This document shows positions 8,567-15,460 of a DNA stretch of 43,410 nt, one piece after another. Positions within the stretch are counted from its first letter, which is position 1, and each line of letters starts with the position of its first letter. The DNA lies in assembly GCA_021205725.1 (NCBI GenBank), contig JAJPWY010000021.1:1-43410 (forward strand), in the 5' to 3' direction. The position numbers and the translations under genes were made by a program. The notes beneath the pieces were generated by a model, which saw only the letters and a list, made by a program, of their open reading frames with translations, was not told the origin of the DNA and searched no databases. This DNA is from Clostridiales bacterium. Its GTDB lineage: Bacteria; Bacillota; Clostridia; Oscillospirales; Oscillospiraceae.

Positions 8567-8602
8567 CAAAAAAGAGGTGCGGCCGCACGTGGCGGCGCAC
8601 CT
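8567..8602 (-). terminator. Intrinsic terminator downstream of the DUF3784 gene
   Basis: Read on the minus strand, AGGTGCG...CGCACCT with an inner GC stem and one bulge is followed at once by CTTTTTT. It closes the hprK-glcK-small membrane protein operon before the spoVB-like gene. Confidence 0.8.
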
Positions 8603-8628
8603 CCTGGTGGAAATTTTAAATGGGCAGG

Positions 8629-8937
8629 TCAAAACAGGCCCTTGTTATATTTAAACTGTCCGTATAGCATGACGACCAGGCCGACGGGGATGCCGACCAG
8701 GGCGATGATTTCCACAATTGAGTCCTGCATCAAAAGCTCCAGCACGCCGGTCACCAGTGCGGAACCGCCTATGATGCACGTCCCGACGCCGATCCATTTA
8801 CCGTATTTGGGGACGTCCTCATCCGACACTCTGGCCCTGTTGTACCAGTGGACAGATGAGATATTGCCTCTGCAATTCAGAATACCCAACACGAGCAGAA
8901 TGACGCCAATGACGATAAAACCAGTGCATTTATCCAT
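8629..8937 (-). CDS. Small membrane protein, DUF3784-like
   Basis: The 102 residues hold three predicted membrane helices: GFIVIGVILLVLGILNC, WIGVGTCIIGGSALVTGVLEL and IIALVGIPVGLVVMLYG. Between the first two lies a charged stretch NISSVHWYNRARVSDEDVPKYGK, resembling the DUF3784 pattern of short Firmicute membrane proteins of unknown function. GGAGGT precedes the ATG. Base composition is lower in GC than the surrounding genes. It is the last gene before the terminator at 8567-8602. Confidence 0.7.
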   Translation of the reverse strand: MDKCTGFIVIGVILLVLGILNCRGNISSVHWYNRARVSDEDVPKYGKWIGVGTCIIGGSALVTGVLELLMQDSIVEIIALVGIPVGLVVMLYGQFKYNKGLF

Positions 8938-8989
8938 CGCAGATACCTCCGTTCAGGCTTCGTATGTTGATTTACTGCACAGAAAAGGC

Positions 8990-9448
8990 TCATCGCTCCT
9001 GTTTCGCTCTGCCCCGTCCGAGCAGACTGCCGATACCCAGCCCCAGGGCGGAGATCAGCCCGCCGACCAGCAGCATACCGGGCCTCGGGGCGGCAAGCCG
9101 GGCGAAGGAGCTGGCGATCATGTAGGCAAGGCCGAAGGTGGCATACTCCGCCAGCAGATACATCAGCCCAAAGACGAGGACGGCCCACCATTTGCGCCTG
9201 CCCCAGAGATTATTTTTGCCGATCAGCAGGGAGACGACAAAGGTGGCGACCGGCAGCACGATCCACAGGAACACCAGGCTGAACCCCATGGCGTCCGAAC
9301 CGTCGGTCAAGCACCAGAACACCAACAGGGCAAACGCCCAGATGCCCAGGTAGACGGCGCTCAAAATGTCCTCGAACCGTCTGCGGCTGCCCGTGTCGGC
9401 GCTGCCTTTTGGAGTCTCCATACGATAGCGTTCTCCCTCCCATTTCAT
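8990..9448 (-). CDS. Hypothetical four-helix membrane protein
   Basis: I do not recognise a family. About 152 residues with four membrane helices: LSAVYLGIWAFALLVFW, SLVFLWIVLPVATFVVSLLIG, WAVLVFGLMYLLAEYATFGL and MLLVGGLISALGLGIGSLLG. It ends in a basic tail. Two starts are possible: ATG 9448 after GGAGGG, or ATG 9421 after GGGAGGG; both ribosome sites are acceptable. It follows glcK closely and precedes the DUF3784-like gene, so it is probably co-transcribed with hprK and glcK, but no functional link is visible. Confidence 0.65.
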   Translation of the reverse strand: MKWEGERYRMETPKGSADTGSRRRFEDILSAVYLGIWAFALLVFWCLTDGSDAMGFSLVFLWIVLPVATFVVSLLIGKNNLWGRRKWWAVLVFGLMYLLAEYATFGLAYMIASSFARLAAPRPGMLLVGGLISALGLGIGSLLGRGRAKQER

Positions 9449-9467
9449 CCAACGCTTGCCCTCCGTC

Positions 9468-10421
9468 TCACACCCGGGGCAGCTCCAGCAGGGCTGCACC
9501 CACGATACCGGCGTCGTTGCCCAGCTGGGCCTTGACGAGACGGGTGTGCTGCCCGCTCTGGCGGGCGTGAGTGCGTTCGTCCAACAGGCGCTGGAGGGGG
9601 AGAAGCAGATCCTCCTCCCGCTCGTTGGCCACTCCGCCGCCCAGACAGATCATGTCCGGGGAGAAGATGTTGACGGCGTTGGCCAGGCCGTCGGCCAGGT
9701 CGGAGAGATACCGGTCGGTGAGCCGGGTGGCGGTCTCATCTCCCTGGCGCATGGCGATAAAGGCGGTCTTGCCGCTGACCTTGGTCAGGTCCCAGTTGCA
9801 CAGGGGCCACATACTGCTCTCCGGGTGGAGGTTCATCACCTCCCGGGTCTGGCGCTTCAGGGCGGTGGCGGAGGAATACTGCTCCCAGCAGCCCCGGCGG
9901 CCGCAGGGGCAGGGATAGCCCCCCGCCCGGAGGACCATGTGGCCCATCTCGGTGCCCTGGAGATGTATCCCGTTGCCTGTCCGCTGGAGATAGCTGCCGC
10001 CGACGCCGGTGCCCAGGGTGAACATCATGAAGAAATCGCTCTCCCGGCCGCACCCGGCGACCCCCTCTCCCAGGACGGCGCAGCAGGCGTCGTTTTCCAG
10101 GTAGACCGGCACGTCCCAGAGAGCCTGGAACAGCGCCCGGACGGGGGTGTGGTCAAAGGGGGCGTTGGCCGCTTTGACGGCGACCCCCGCCAGATCGTCC
10201 ACCATGCCGGGGATACCGATGCCCACCGAGGACACCTCCTCCCGGGAGACGCCCGCCCCCTGGAGGGCCTCTCCGGAGATGCGGACCAGAGCGGCCACCG
10301 TCTCCTCCGGAGTGGGACAGCTGGCGGCCCGGACCCTGGCCCGGGACAGGATACGGTTCTGGCCGTCTACCACCCCGGCCACCAGGTTCGTGCCTCCTAC
10401 GTCGATGCCAATGCGTACCAT
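9468..10421 (-). CDS. glcK: ROK family glucokinase
   Basis: This 317-residue protein has the ROK layout: an ATP-binding N terminus GIDVGGTNLVAGVVD, the catalytic Asp in YLENDACCAVLGE, TLGTGVGGSYL, and the zinc-binding CPCGRRGCWEQY. It most likely phosphorylates glucose to glucose-6-phosphate in the cytoplasm; some ROK enzymes prefer fructose or N-acetylmannosamine. It lies 33 bp after hprK, so carbon sensing (HPr kinase) and sugar entry into glycolysis share a transcript. Start ATG 10421. Confidence 0.88.
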   Translation of the reverse strand: MVRIGIDVGGTNLVAGVVDGQNRILSRARVRAASCPTPEETVAALVRISGEALQGAGVSREEVSSVGIGIPGMVDDLAGVAVKAANAPFDHTPVRALFQALWDVPVYLENDACCAVLGEGVAGCGRESDFFMMFTLGTGVGGSYLQRTGNGIHLQGTEMGHMVLRAGGYPCPCGRRGCWEQYSSATALKRQTREVMNLHPESSMWPLCNWDLTKVSGKTAFIAMRQGDETATRLTDRYLSDLADGLANAVNIFSPDMICLGGGVANEREEDLLLPLQRLLDERTHARQSGQHTRLVKAQLGNDAGIVGAALLELPRV

Positions 10422-10454
10422 GAAGAACCCTCCCTCTGTTTATGCTGAGGTGCC

Positions 10455-11411
10455 TTATAGTTCGGTCTGATGGTCTGCGATCTGCTGGTCGAAATGCTGG
10501 TTGATCTGGTCGGTAAACTCCTGGGCGGCGTTGTAGCCCATCTTCTTGTGCCGGTTGTTCATGGCGGCCACCTCGATGATGATGGCCAGGTTGCGCCCGG
10601 GCTTCACCGGGATGGTGAGGGTAGGCAGCTCCACGTCCAGGATGGAGGTATACATGTTCTCCAGCCCCAGCCGGTCGTAGAGCATTCCCTCCTTCCACTG
10701 CTCCAGATTGATGATGAGGTTGATCTCCTGGCTGTCCTTGACGGCGGCCATACCGAACAGGCGGCGGACGTCGATGACGCCGATGCCCCGCAGCTCTACA
10801 TAGTACCGGATCAGCTCCGGGGCCATGCCGATAAGGGAGTTGGGCCCTACCCGGTGAATCTCCACGGCATCGTCGGCGATGAGCCGGTGGCCCCGCTTGA
10901 TGAGCTCCACGGCGGTCTCGCTCTTGCCCACGCCGCTCTCTCCCAGCAGCAGCACCCCTTCGCCGTAGATTTCCACCAGAACCCCGTGGCGGGTGATCTG
11001 GGGGGAGAGGGAGCGGTTGAGGGAGGTGATGAGCAGGTTCTGAATGGCGGCGGTGTCCTGGCTGGTGCGCAGCAGCGTCCGGTCATATTTCTCCGCCGCC
11101 GCCAGGCACTCGGGAAAGACATCCAGGTTCCGGGCGATGATGACGGCGGGCAGAGGCCGGGAGAACAGATCGTCAAACCGCTGCTGCCGCTCCTCCGGGG
11201 AGAGCTTGGTGAGATAGGTCCACTCCACCATGCCCAGCAGCTGGATGCGCGTCGTGTCGAAATAGTCGTAAAAGCCCACCAGCTGAAGCCCGGGGCGGTT
11301 GATGCTGGCCTTGAGAATGTGGATCTTCTCGTAGTCCTTGCAGCCGTGGAGCACCTCCAGGTTGAATTCCCTGATAATGGCTCCCAGCTCTACGAAATGG
11401 CCTCCATACAT
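10455..11411 (-). CDS. hprK: HPr kinase/phosphorylase
   Basis: HprK phosphorylates and dephosphorylates Ser46 of HPr, setting carbon catabolite repression through CcpA in Firmicutes. The 318 residues are typical. The P-loop is GESGVGKS at 157-164, the preceding HGVLVEIYG carries the conserved His142, and the signature region LRGIGVIDVRRLFG follows. The C-terminal IIEVAAMNNRHKKMGYNAA is also family-typical. ATG 11411 has AGGAGGT 8 bp upstream. A strong minus-strand promoter lies at 11480-11452. No HPr, CcpA or PTS permease gene is in the window. Confidence 0.96.
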   Translation of the reverse strand: MYGGHFVELGAIIREFNLEVLHGCKDYEKIHILKASINRPGLQLVGFYDYFDTTRIQLLGMVEWTYLTKLSPEERQQRFDDLFSRPLPAVIIARNLDVFPECLAAAEKYDRTLLRTSQDTAAIQNLLITSLNRSLSPQITRHGVLVEIYGEGVLLLGESGVGKSETAVELIKRGHRLIADDAVEIHRVGPNSLIGMAPELIRYYVELRGIGVIDVRRLFGMAAVKDSQEINLIINLEQWKEGMLYDRLGLENMYTSILDVELPTLTIPVKPGRNLAIIIEVAAMNNRHKKMGYNAAQEFTDQINQHFDQQIADHQTEL

Positions 11412-11451
11412 CGGCAATGACCTCCTGTTCGTGCCTTTTTGCGATGACTTT

Positions 11452-11480
11452 AGTATAACGGTTTTGGGGGCGATTGGCAA
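11452..11480 (-). promoter_or_regulatory. Promoter of the hprK operon
   Basis: On the minus strand: TTGCCA (11480-11475), 17-bp spacer, TATACT (11457-11452), about 40 bp before the hprK ATG. Confidence 0.75.
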
Positions 11481-11558
11481 CGGTTTCTTGCAGACGAACC
11501 GGAAAAAAGAGGACCCGGCGGGAAAATGCCAAAAATCAGAAAAATGCAAATTAGGGGG

Positions 11559-11587
11559 TTGATTTTCCCGGACAGCTCTGATAAAAT
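11559..11587 (+). promoter_or_regulatory. Promoter of rpmB
   Basis: TTGATT (11559-11564), 17-bp spacer, TAAAAT (11582-11587). It is back to back with the hprK promoter. Confidence 0.65.
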
Positions 11588-11633
11588 AATCAATGCTGTT
11601 TTCAGAGAATTTTCAAGCGAGGAGGTTTGCATA

Positions 11634-11819
11634 ATGGCTAAATGCGACTTTTGCGGCAAGGGCGTAACCTTCGGCATTCAGGTTTCCCACTCCCACCGTC
11701 GTTCCAATCGCCCCTGGAAGCCGAACGTGAAGCGCGTCAAGGCGATCGTGAATGGCACCCCCACTCACGTCTACGTCTGCACAAGATGCCTCCGTTCCGG
11801 TAAAGTTGAGCGCGCCTGA
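11634..11819 (+). CDS. rpmB: 50S ribosomal protein L28
   Basis: The 61-residue protein is a standard L28 that binds 23S rRNA near the tRNA exit site of the large subunit. Recognisable stretches are VSHSHRRSNRPWKPNVKRV and the C-terminal VCTRCLRSGKVERA. The two CxxC pairs (CDFC and CTRC) mark the zinc-binding version. ATG 11634 follows GAGGAGG; an in-frame extension upstream has no ribosome site. The gene is alone, with its own promoter and a strong terminator. Confidence 0.96.
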   Translation: MAKCDFCGKGVTFGIQVSHSHRRSNRPWKPNVKRVKAIVNGTPTHVYVCTRCLRSGKVERA

Positions 11820-11832
11820 TGGCTCGCGGATG

Positions 11833-11871
11833 AAGCCCCTCTGCCCGGGAAAGGCAGAGGGGCTTATTTTT
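11833..11871 (+). terminator. Terminator of rpmB
   Basis: AAGCCCCTCTGCC (11833-11845) and GGCAGAGGGGCTT (11853-11865) are perfect 13-bp arms followed by ATTTTT. Confidence 0.92.
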
Positions 11872-11939
11872 GGAGTGGAGCCCCTTAAAATCGACGGGTT
11901 ATGCTGCCAAAACAACAGATTACGCAAAAAGGATGGAGC

Positions 11940-12094
11940 GGGGCGGCATTTGTGTTATGCTGAGCGTGCAGCCGCCGGTGTGCCCAGTCGGAGGGCATCC
12001 GGCAACGCTGCAAGGCTGGTTCTCCTCCGTTGCTTCCCTAAGCGGTCTGGAACAGGCTGAGAAGAGACGTCCTATCGAGGGCGTCTCTTTTTTT
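11940..12094 (+). ncRNA. Candidate structured small RNA ending in a terminator
   Basis: No gene lies between the rpmB terminator and the next gene, yet this stretch ends in a strong intrinsic terminator: AGAGACGTCC (12063-12072) against GGGCGTCTCT (12079-12088), then a T run. Upstream are further possible stems: GCCGG..TGCCC with GGGCA..CCGGC near 11970-12005, and CCG..GCTT with AAGCGG near 12025-12045. This looks like a short independent transcript. I could not match it to 6S, SRP RNA or a riboswitch class, and no convincing promoter was found, so the 5' end is a guess. Confidence 0.35.
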
Positions 12095-12330
12095 GCGATA
12101 TAGGCCGGGGCATATGAACGTTAAAATTTTATCAATCTTTCCCATTGTCTGTGCCCGGCAGTCGCTTTTGCATCTGCCGGGCACAGTGTGTTTGAAAGAA
12201 TATATAGGAGGGAGAGTGGAGCCCTTCGTTCTTTGCAGCTTTAGTATAGCAAACGCCGGAGTCGAAGGCTTGAAAAATCTGCGACAGATTTGCAAACGTT
12301 TTGTGAATATCGTTTCGAAAAGAAAGAGAA
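12095..12330. other. Gene-free stretch with one perfect hairpin
   Basis: The 236 bp between the terminator and the Crp-type gene contain a perfect inverted repeat, TGTGCCCGGCAG (12150-12161) and CTGCCGGGCACA (12174-12185). On the minus strand an extended -10 TGCTATACT (about 12251-12243) lies 60 bp before it. Between the two the minus strand reads CTCCCTCCT, complementary to ribosome-binding sites. It could be the terminator of the Crp-type gene or part of a small antisense-type RNA; neither is proven. Confidence 0.4.
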
Positions 12331-12993
12331 TCAGGGGCGGACGCTCTGGCGAGTCACGCTCCCGGCCAGGGCCGTCCTGTCCAGAATGTAGACCCGCCCG
12401 TAGGCGCACCTCACCCAGCCGTTGCGCTCAAACTCCTTGAGCACCTGGCTCACGGTGGGCCGGGCCAGGCCCAGGCACATGGCGATCTCCTCATGGGTGT
12501 AGGGCAGACACTGGCCGGTGATCTCCTTGTCCGGGTTGTCCGTCCCCGTCTCGGTGAGCAGGAAGGAGGCGATGCGCTGATAGCGGTTCATAAAGCGGAA
12601 GGAGTGGAGGGAGTAGGACAGGTGGTTCATCGTCTCAGAGCAGTGCTGCAACACCTTGATCAGAATGTCCGGATTCTGGCAGAGGCAGGGGATGAGCTGG
12701 CCGATGGTGCAGCAGATCAGCTCGACCTCTGTCACCGCCGTGACAGTGGTGGGCCGCAGACTTTTGCTGAGAAAGGAGGACTCCCCGAACAGCCGCCCCT
12801 TTTCCACGATCTCCAGGGTCAATTCCTCCCCCTCCGGGGTGCCCAGCATAATGCGTACCCGCCCCTCCCGGATGAAGCACAGGGTGCTGGCCACATCTCC
12901 CTCCAGATAGATGGGCTCGTTCCGGGTAAAATGGCGCAGGTAGCCCCACCGGGCGAGAACGTCCATCTCCTCACCGGTGAACTTGATCTCCAT
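12331..12993 (-). CDS. Crp/Fnr family transcriptional regulator
   Basis: The 220 residues have an N-terminal cyclic-nucleotide-binding-type beta barrel (about 20-115, including FIREGRVRIML and GRLFGESSFLS) and a C-terminal winged helix. The recognition region is YTHEEIAMCLGLARPTVSQVLKEFE. Single Cys residues are scattered, but there is no N-terminal Cys cluster of the E. coli FNR type, so an Fe-S sensor of that kind is unlikely. ATG 12993 follows GGGAGGG. It is divergent from a D-2-hydroxyacid dehydrogenase across 127 bp, so control of that fermentation gene and of itself is plausible. Confidence 0.9.
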   Translation of the reverse strand: MEIKFTGEEMDVLARWGYLRHFTRNEPIYLEGDVASTLCFIREGRVRIMLGTPEGEELTLEIVEKGRLFGESSFLSKSLRPTTVTAVTEVELICCTIGQLIPCLCQNPDILIKVLQHCSETMNHLSYSLHSFRFMNRYQRIASFLLTETGTDNPDKEITGQCLPYTHEEIAMCLGLARPTVSQVLKEFERNGWVRCAYGRVYILDRTALAGSVTRQSVRP

Positions 12994-13029
12994 TCGATCA
13001 CCCTCCCAAATGTCATCTGTATTACATTC

Positions 13030-13058
13030 AGAATAGCACAGTTGGGGCTATCATGCAA
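13030..13058 (-). promoter_or_regulatory. Promoter of the Crp/Fnr-type gene
   Basis: On the minus strand: TTGCAT (13058-13053), 17-bp spacer, TATTCT (13035-13030), 37 bp before the ATG. Confidence 0.65.
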
Positions 13059-13067
13059 CCAGATGAT
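13050..13067. promoter_or_regulatory. Possible operator in the regulator-dehydrogenase gap
   Basis: ATCAT and ATGAT arms are separated by 8 bp, a dyad of the size used by Crp/Fnr dimers, covering the -35 box of the regulator promoter. CATCTG/CAGATG recurs three times in the gap (about 13013, 13060, 13090). The sequence does not match the classical FNR site. Confidence 0.3.
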
Positions 13068-13120
13068 TTGAGGCATCACTGCACGAATACATCTGCGGCG
13101 ATGTCTTAGGAGGTACTGAT

Positions 13121-14098
13121 GTGAAAATACTTGCCTATGAGGTCAGAGACGATGAGAGGGCGCATTTTGACCGCTGCGCCCGGCAGCTCGGGGTGGAGCT
13201 GACCCTGACGGAGCAGGTGCCGACCCTGGAAAACGCCGAGCTGGCGGCGGGGTGCGACGGGGTGACGATCCTCGGCCAGGGGAAGATCGATGCGGCGCTG
13301 CTGGATGCCTACCGACAGCAGGGGGTTCGCTGCCTGACCACCCGCACGGTGGGGTATGACCACATCGACCTGGCCCATGCGAAGAAAATCGGCCTGCCCG
13401 TGTGCAATGCGTACTACGACCCCAACGGGGTGGCGGAGTACACCGTCATGCTCATGCTCCTGTGCCTGCGGCATTATAAGGCGGCCCTGTGGCGGATGCA
13501 GGTGAACGACTACTCCCTCCAGGGGCTTTACGGCCGGGAGCTGCGCAACCTGACGGTGGGTATTGTGGGCACCGGGCGGATCGGCGCCCAGGTGGCCCAA
13601 AACCTCTCCGGCTTCGGCTGCCGGATGCTGGGCTATGACAGCCATCCCGGCCCGGCGTCCCGCTGGCTCACCTACACGGACCTGGACACCCTCTACCGGG
13701 AGAGCGACATCATCACCGTCCACCTGAACCTGAGCGAGCAGACCTATCACATGATCGACGGCGACGCCATCGCCCGGATGAAGGACGGGGTCATCCTCAT
13801 CAACTGCGCCCGGGGGCCCCTCATGGACACGGACGCCCTCATTGCCGGCATCGAGCAGAAGAAGATCGGCGGCCTGGGGCTGGACTGCTTCGAGTACGAG
13901 GAGGGCATCTACCATCAGAATCACCGGGACGAGATCATCTGCAACAGCTCCATGGCCTATCTCCGGCAGTTCCCCAACGTGGTCATGACCCAGCACATGG
14001 CGTTCTATACGGATGCGGCGGTGGCCAACATGGTCCGGTGCGGGGTGGAGGGCATCTGCTCCGTGCTGGAGAGCGGGACCTATCAGACGCTGCTGTGA
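13121..14098 (+). CDS. D-isomer-specific 2-hydroxyacid dehydrogenase (D-lactate dehydrogenase-like)
   Basis: This 325-residue enzyme reduces a 2-oxo acid with NADH. The Rossmann motif is GIVGTGRIG (about 147-155). The catalytic set is Arg231 in NCARGPLMDT, Glu near 260 in GLDCFEYEEG, and His292 in TQHMAFYTDAA. The N-terminal TTRTVGYDHIDL is typical of D-lactate dehydrogenases and VanH-like members. Start is GTG 13121 behind GGAGGT. The divergent Crp/Fnr-type regulator and the anaerobic setting favour D-lactate formation, but related substrates such as phenylpyruvate cannot be excluded. A perfect terminator follows. Confidence 0.88.
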   Translation: MKILAYEVRDDERAHFDRCARQLGVELTLTEQVPTLENAELAAGCDGVTILGQGKIDAALLDAYRQQGVRCLTTRTVGYDHIDLAHAKKIGLPVCNAYYDPNGVAEYTVMLMLLCLRHYKAALWRMQVNDYSLQGLYGRELRNLTVGIVGTGRIGAQVAQNLSGFGCRMLGYDSHPGPASRWLTYTDLDTLYRESDIITVHLNLSEQTYHMIDGDAIARMKDGVILINCARGPLMDTDALIAGIEQKKIGGLGLDCFEYEEGIYHQNHRDEIICNSSMAYLRQFPNVVMTQHMAFYTDAAVANMVRCGVEGICSVLESGTYQTLL

Positions 14099-14127
14099 AA
14101 CGACAAATTACAGCTCAAATGCAGTAC

Positions 14128-14175
14128 AGGAGCAGACGACGTGCCATTGCGTCGTCTGCTCCTATCGATTTTTCA
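14128..14175 (+). terminator. Terminator of the dehydrogenase gene
   Basis: AGGAGCAGACGACG (14128-14141) and CGTCGTCTGCTCCT (14150-14163) are perfect 14-bp arms, with ATTTTT shortly after. Confidence 0.9.
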
Positions 14176-14271
14176 AAAATCTAACACAAACTTTGCACAG
14201 AGTTGATAGCGGCGAGAGGGATGGTTTTCTATAATCAATCGTGTAAGACAGAAGTAAACGGAGGGAAAAAC

Positions 14272-14973
14272 GTGAAAGAGCGTATTTTCGTGGTAGAGGA
14301 CGACGAGAGCATCCGCCGACTGCTGGAGTTCGCCCTGACCAGTCAGGGGTATGAGGTCTCCGGTTTTCCCAACGCCCTGGAGGCGCTGGAGAACATGAAG
14401 GAGGAGCCTCCTGCCCTGGTGCTCATGGACATTATGATGGAGGGCCTCTCCGGCCTGGAGGCGGTGCGGCTCATGCGGGCGGCCCCCCGGCTGCGGCAGG
14501 TGGCGGTCATCCTCCTCACCGCCCGGGGCATGGAGGAGGACAAGATCAACGGCCTGGACGCCGGTGCGGACGACTACATCACCAAGCCCTTCAGCGTCAT
14601 GGAGCTGTGCGCCCGGGTGCGGGCCCTCCTCCGCCGGGCGGGAGGCAATCGGGGCAGACGGCAGGGCGACCTGGTGTTTGACGGCATCGAGCTGTCCCCC
14701 AGCCGCCATGAGGTGTGCGTGGACGGCCAGACGGTGGAGCTGACCCTGAAGGAGTTCGCCTTGCTCCAGTACCTCATGGAGCGGCCCGACCAGAGCGTCA
14801 GCCGCCAGGAGCTGCTGGACGGGGTCTGGGGCACCGACGCCCTGGGGGAGAGCCGCACCCTGGACATCCACGTGGGCACCCTCCGGCAAAAGCTGGGGGA
14901 CGACGCCGGGAACAGCCGGTTCATCAAGACGGTCCGGGGCGTGGGCTACCGCTTCATTGCGGCGGAGGCCTGA
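14272..14973 (+). CDS. OmpR/PhoB-family response regulator, no kinase nearby
   Basis: The 233 residues have an N-terminal receiver domain with acidic pair Asp10/Asp11, phosphoacceptor Asp53 (VLMDIMM), Thr in ILLTARG and Lys in DDYITKPFS. A C-terminal winged-helix DNA-binding domain follows (KEFALLQYLMERPDQSVSR ... RTLDIHVGTLRQKLG ... VRGVGYRF). All switch residues are present, so it should be phosphorylated by a partner kinase, but no histidine kinase gene lies beside it. Start is GTG 14272 after GGAGGG. A TATAAT at 14230-14235 may be its -10 box, without a well-spaced -35. Confidence 0.92.
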   Translation: MKERIFVVEDDESIRRLLEFALTSQGYEVSGFPNALEALENMKEEPPALVLMDIMMEGLSGLEAVRLMRAAPRLRQVAVILLTARGMEEDKINGLDAGADDYITKPFSVMELCARVRALLRRAGGNRGRRQGDLVFDGIELSPSRHEVCVDGQTVELTLKEFALLQYLMERPDQSVSRQELLDGVWGTDALGESRTLDIHVGTLRQKLGDDAGNSRFIKTVRGVGYRFIAAEA

Positions 14974-15009
14974 GATAGCACGACACAAATGCGTCTGCGG
15001 GAGCGGCCT

Positions 15010-15345
15010 CTATCCTTTTTCTATCCGGTTTTCGTTGCCCCAGTCGCACAGCTTGTCCAATACGCTGACTAAAGAGTGCCCTCTCTGTGTGAGGGAGTAC
15101 TCCACCTTGGGAGGGATTTGCGGATACTCGTGCCGCTGAATCAATCCATCCGCTTCCAGCTCCTTGAGATTCATGCTCAAGGTTTTATCCGCTACATTTT
15201 TCAGGTAACGCCGCATTTGATTGAACCGCACCGGCTCATATTCCATCAGGCAGTAGAGAATAACGGGCTTGTACTTCCCGGAAATGAGGGACAGGGTGTA
15301 GCTGTAGCCGGTATCCTCAAAGTTTGCTGTTTCGATGTTCTTCAT
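15010..15345 (-). CDS. HxlR-family transcriptional regulator
   Basis: This 111-residue winged-helix protein has the HxlR layout: SLISGKYKPVILYCLMEYEP, RFNQMRRYLKNVADKTLSMN and LKELEADGLIQRHEY, ending in the PPKVEYSLTQRGHSL wing. HxlR members often sense reactive electrophiles, quinones or aldehydes and repress a divergent reductase. ATG 15345 follows GGAGGT. It is divergent from a flavin reductase-like gene, with an AAGTACC/GGTACTT inverted repeat between them. GC content is visibly lower than in the neighbouring operons. Confidence 0.9.
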   Translation of the reverse strand: MKNIETANFEDTGYSYTLSLISGKYKPVILYCLMEYEPVRFNQMRRYLKNVADKTLSMNLKELEADGLIQRHEYPQIPPKVEYSLTQRGHSLVSVLDKLCDWGNENRIEKG

Positions 15346-15365
15346 TCCTATGCTTACCTCCGTGT

Positions 15366-15392
15366 AAGTACCTAACAAAAATGTGGGTACTT
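15366..15392. promoter_or_regulatory. HxlR-type operator between divergent genes
   Basis: AAGTACC (15366-15372) and GGTACTT (15386-15392) form a perfect inverted repeat with 13 bp between arms, in the only gap the regulator shares with its neighbour. A second perfect palindrome, ATGCTATGATAGCAT (15405-15419), overlaps a likely TATGAT -10 box of the rightward gene. Confidence 0.6.
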
Positions 15393-15460
15393 GCCTTTGA
15401 ACTGATGCTATGATAGCATATATACAGCCGAAAGGCAATCCAAACAGGAGGTCTGTTTCC

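Noticed and set aside
6996-8654. 552-codon plus-strand frame over the spoVB-like gene
   Set aside because: Shadow of a GC-rich minus-strand membrane protein gene; its product is Gln/Gly/Pro/His-rich with no domain.
12030-12045. GCTTCCCTAAGCGG resembling part of a pistol ribozyme
   Set aside because: The 5' conserved half and the pseudoknot partner of that ribozyme are absent.
12093-12440. Plus-strand frame with GTG 12216 behind AGGAGGGAG
   Set aside because: It runs antisense into the well-supported Crp/Fnr-type gene and encodes a basic, domain-free product; spacing to GTG is also too short.
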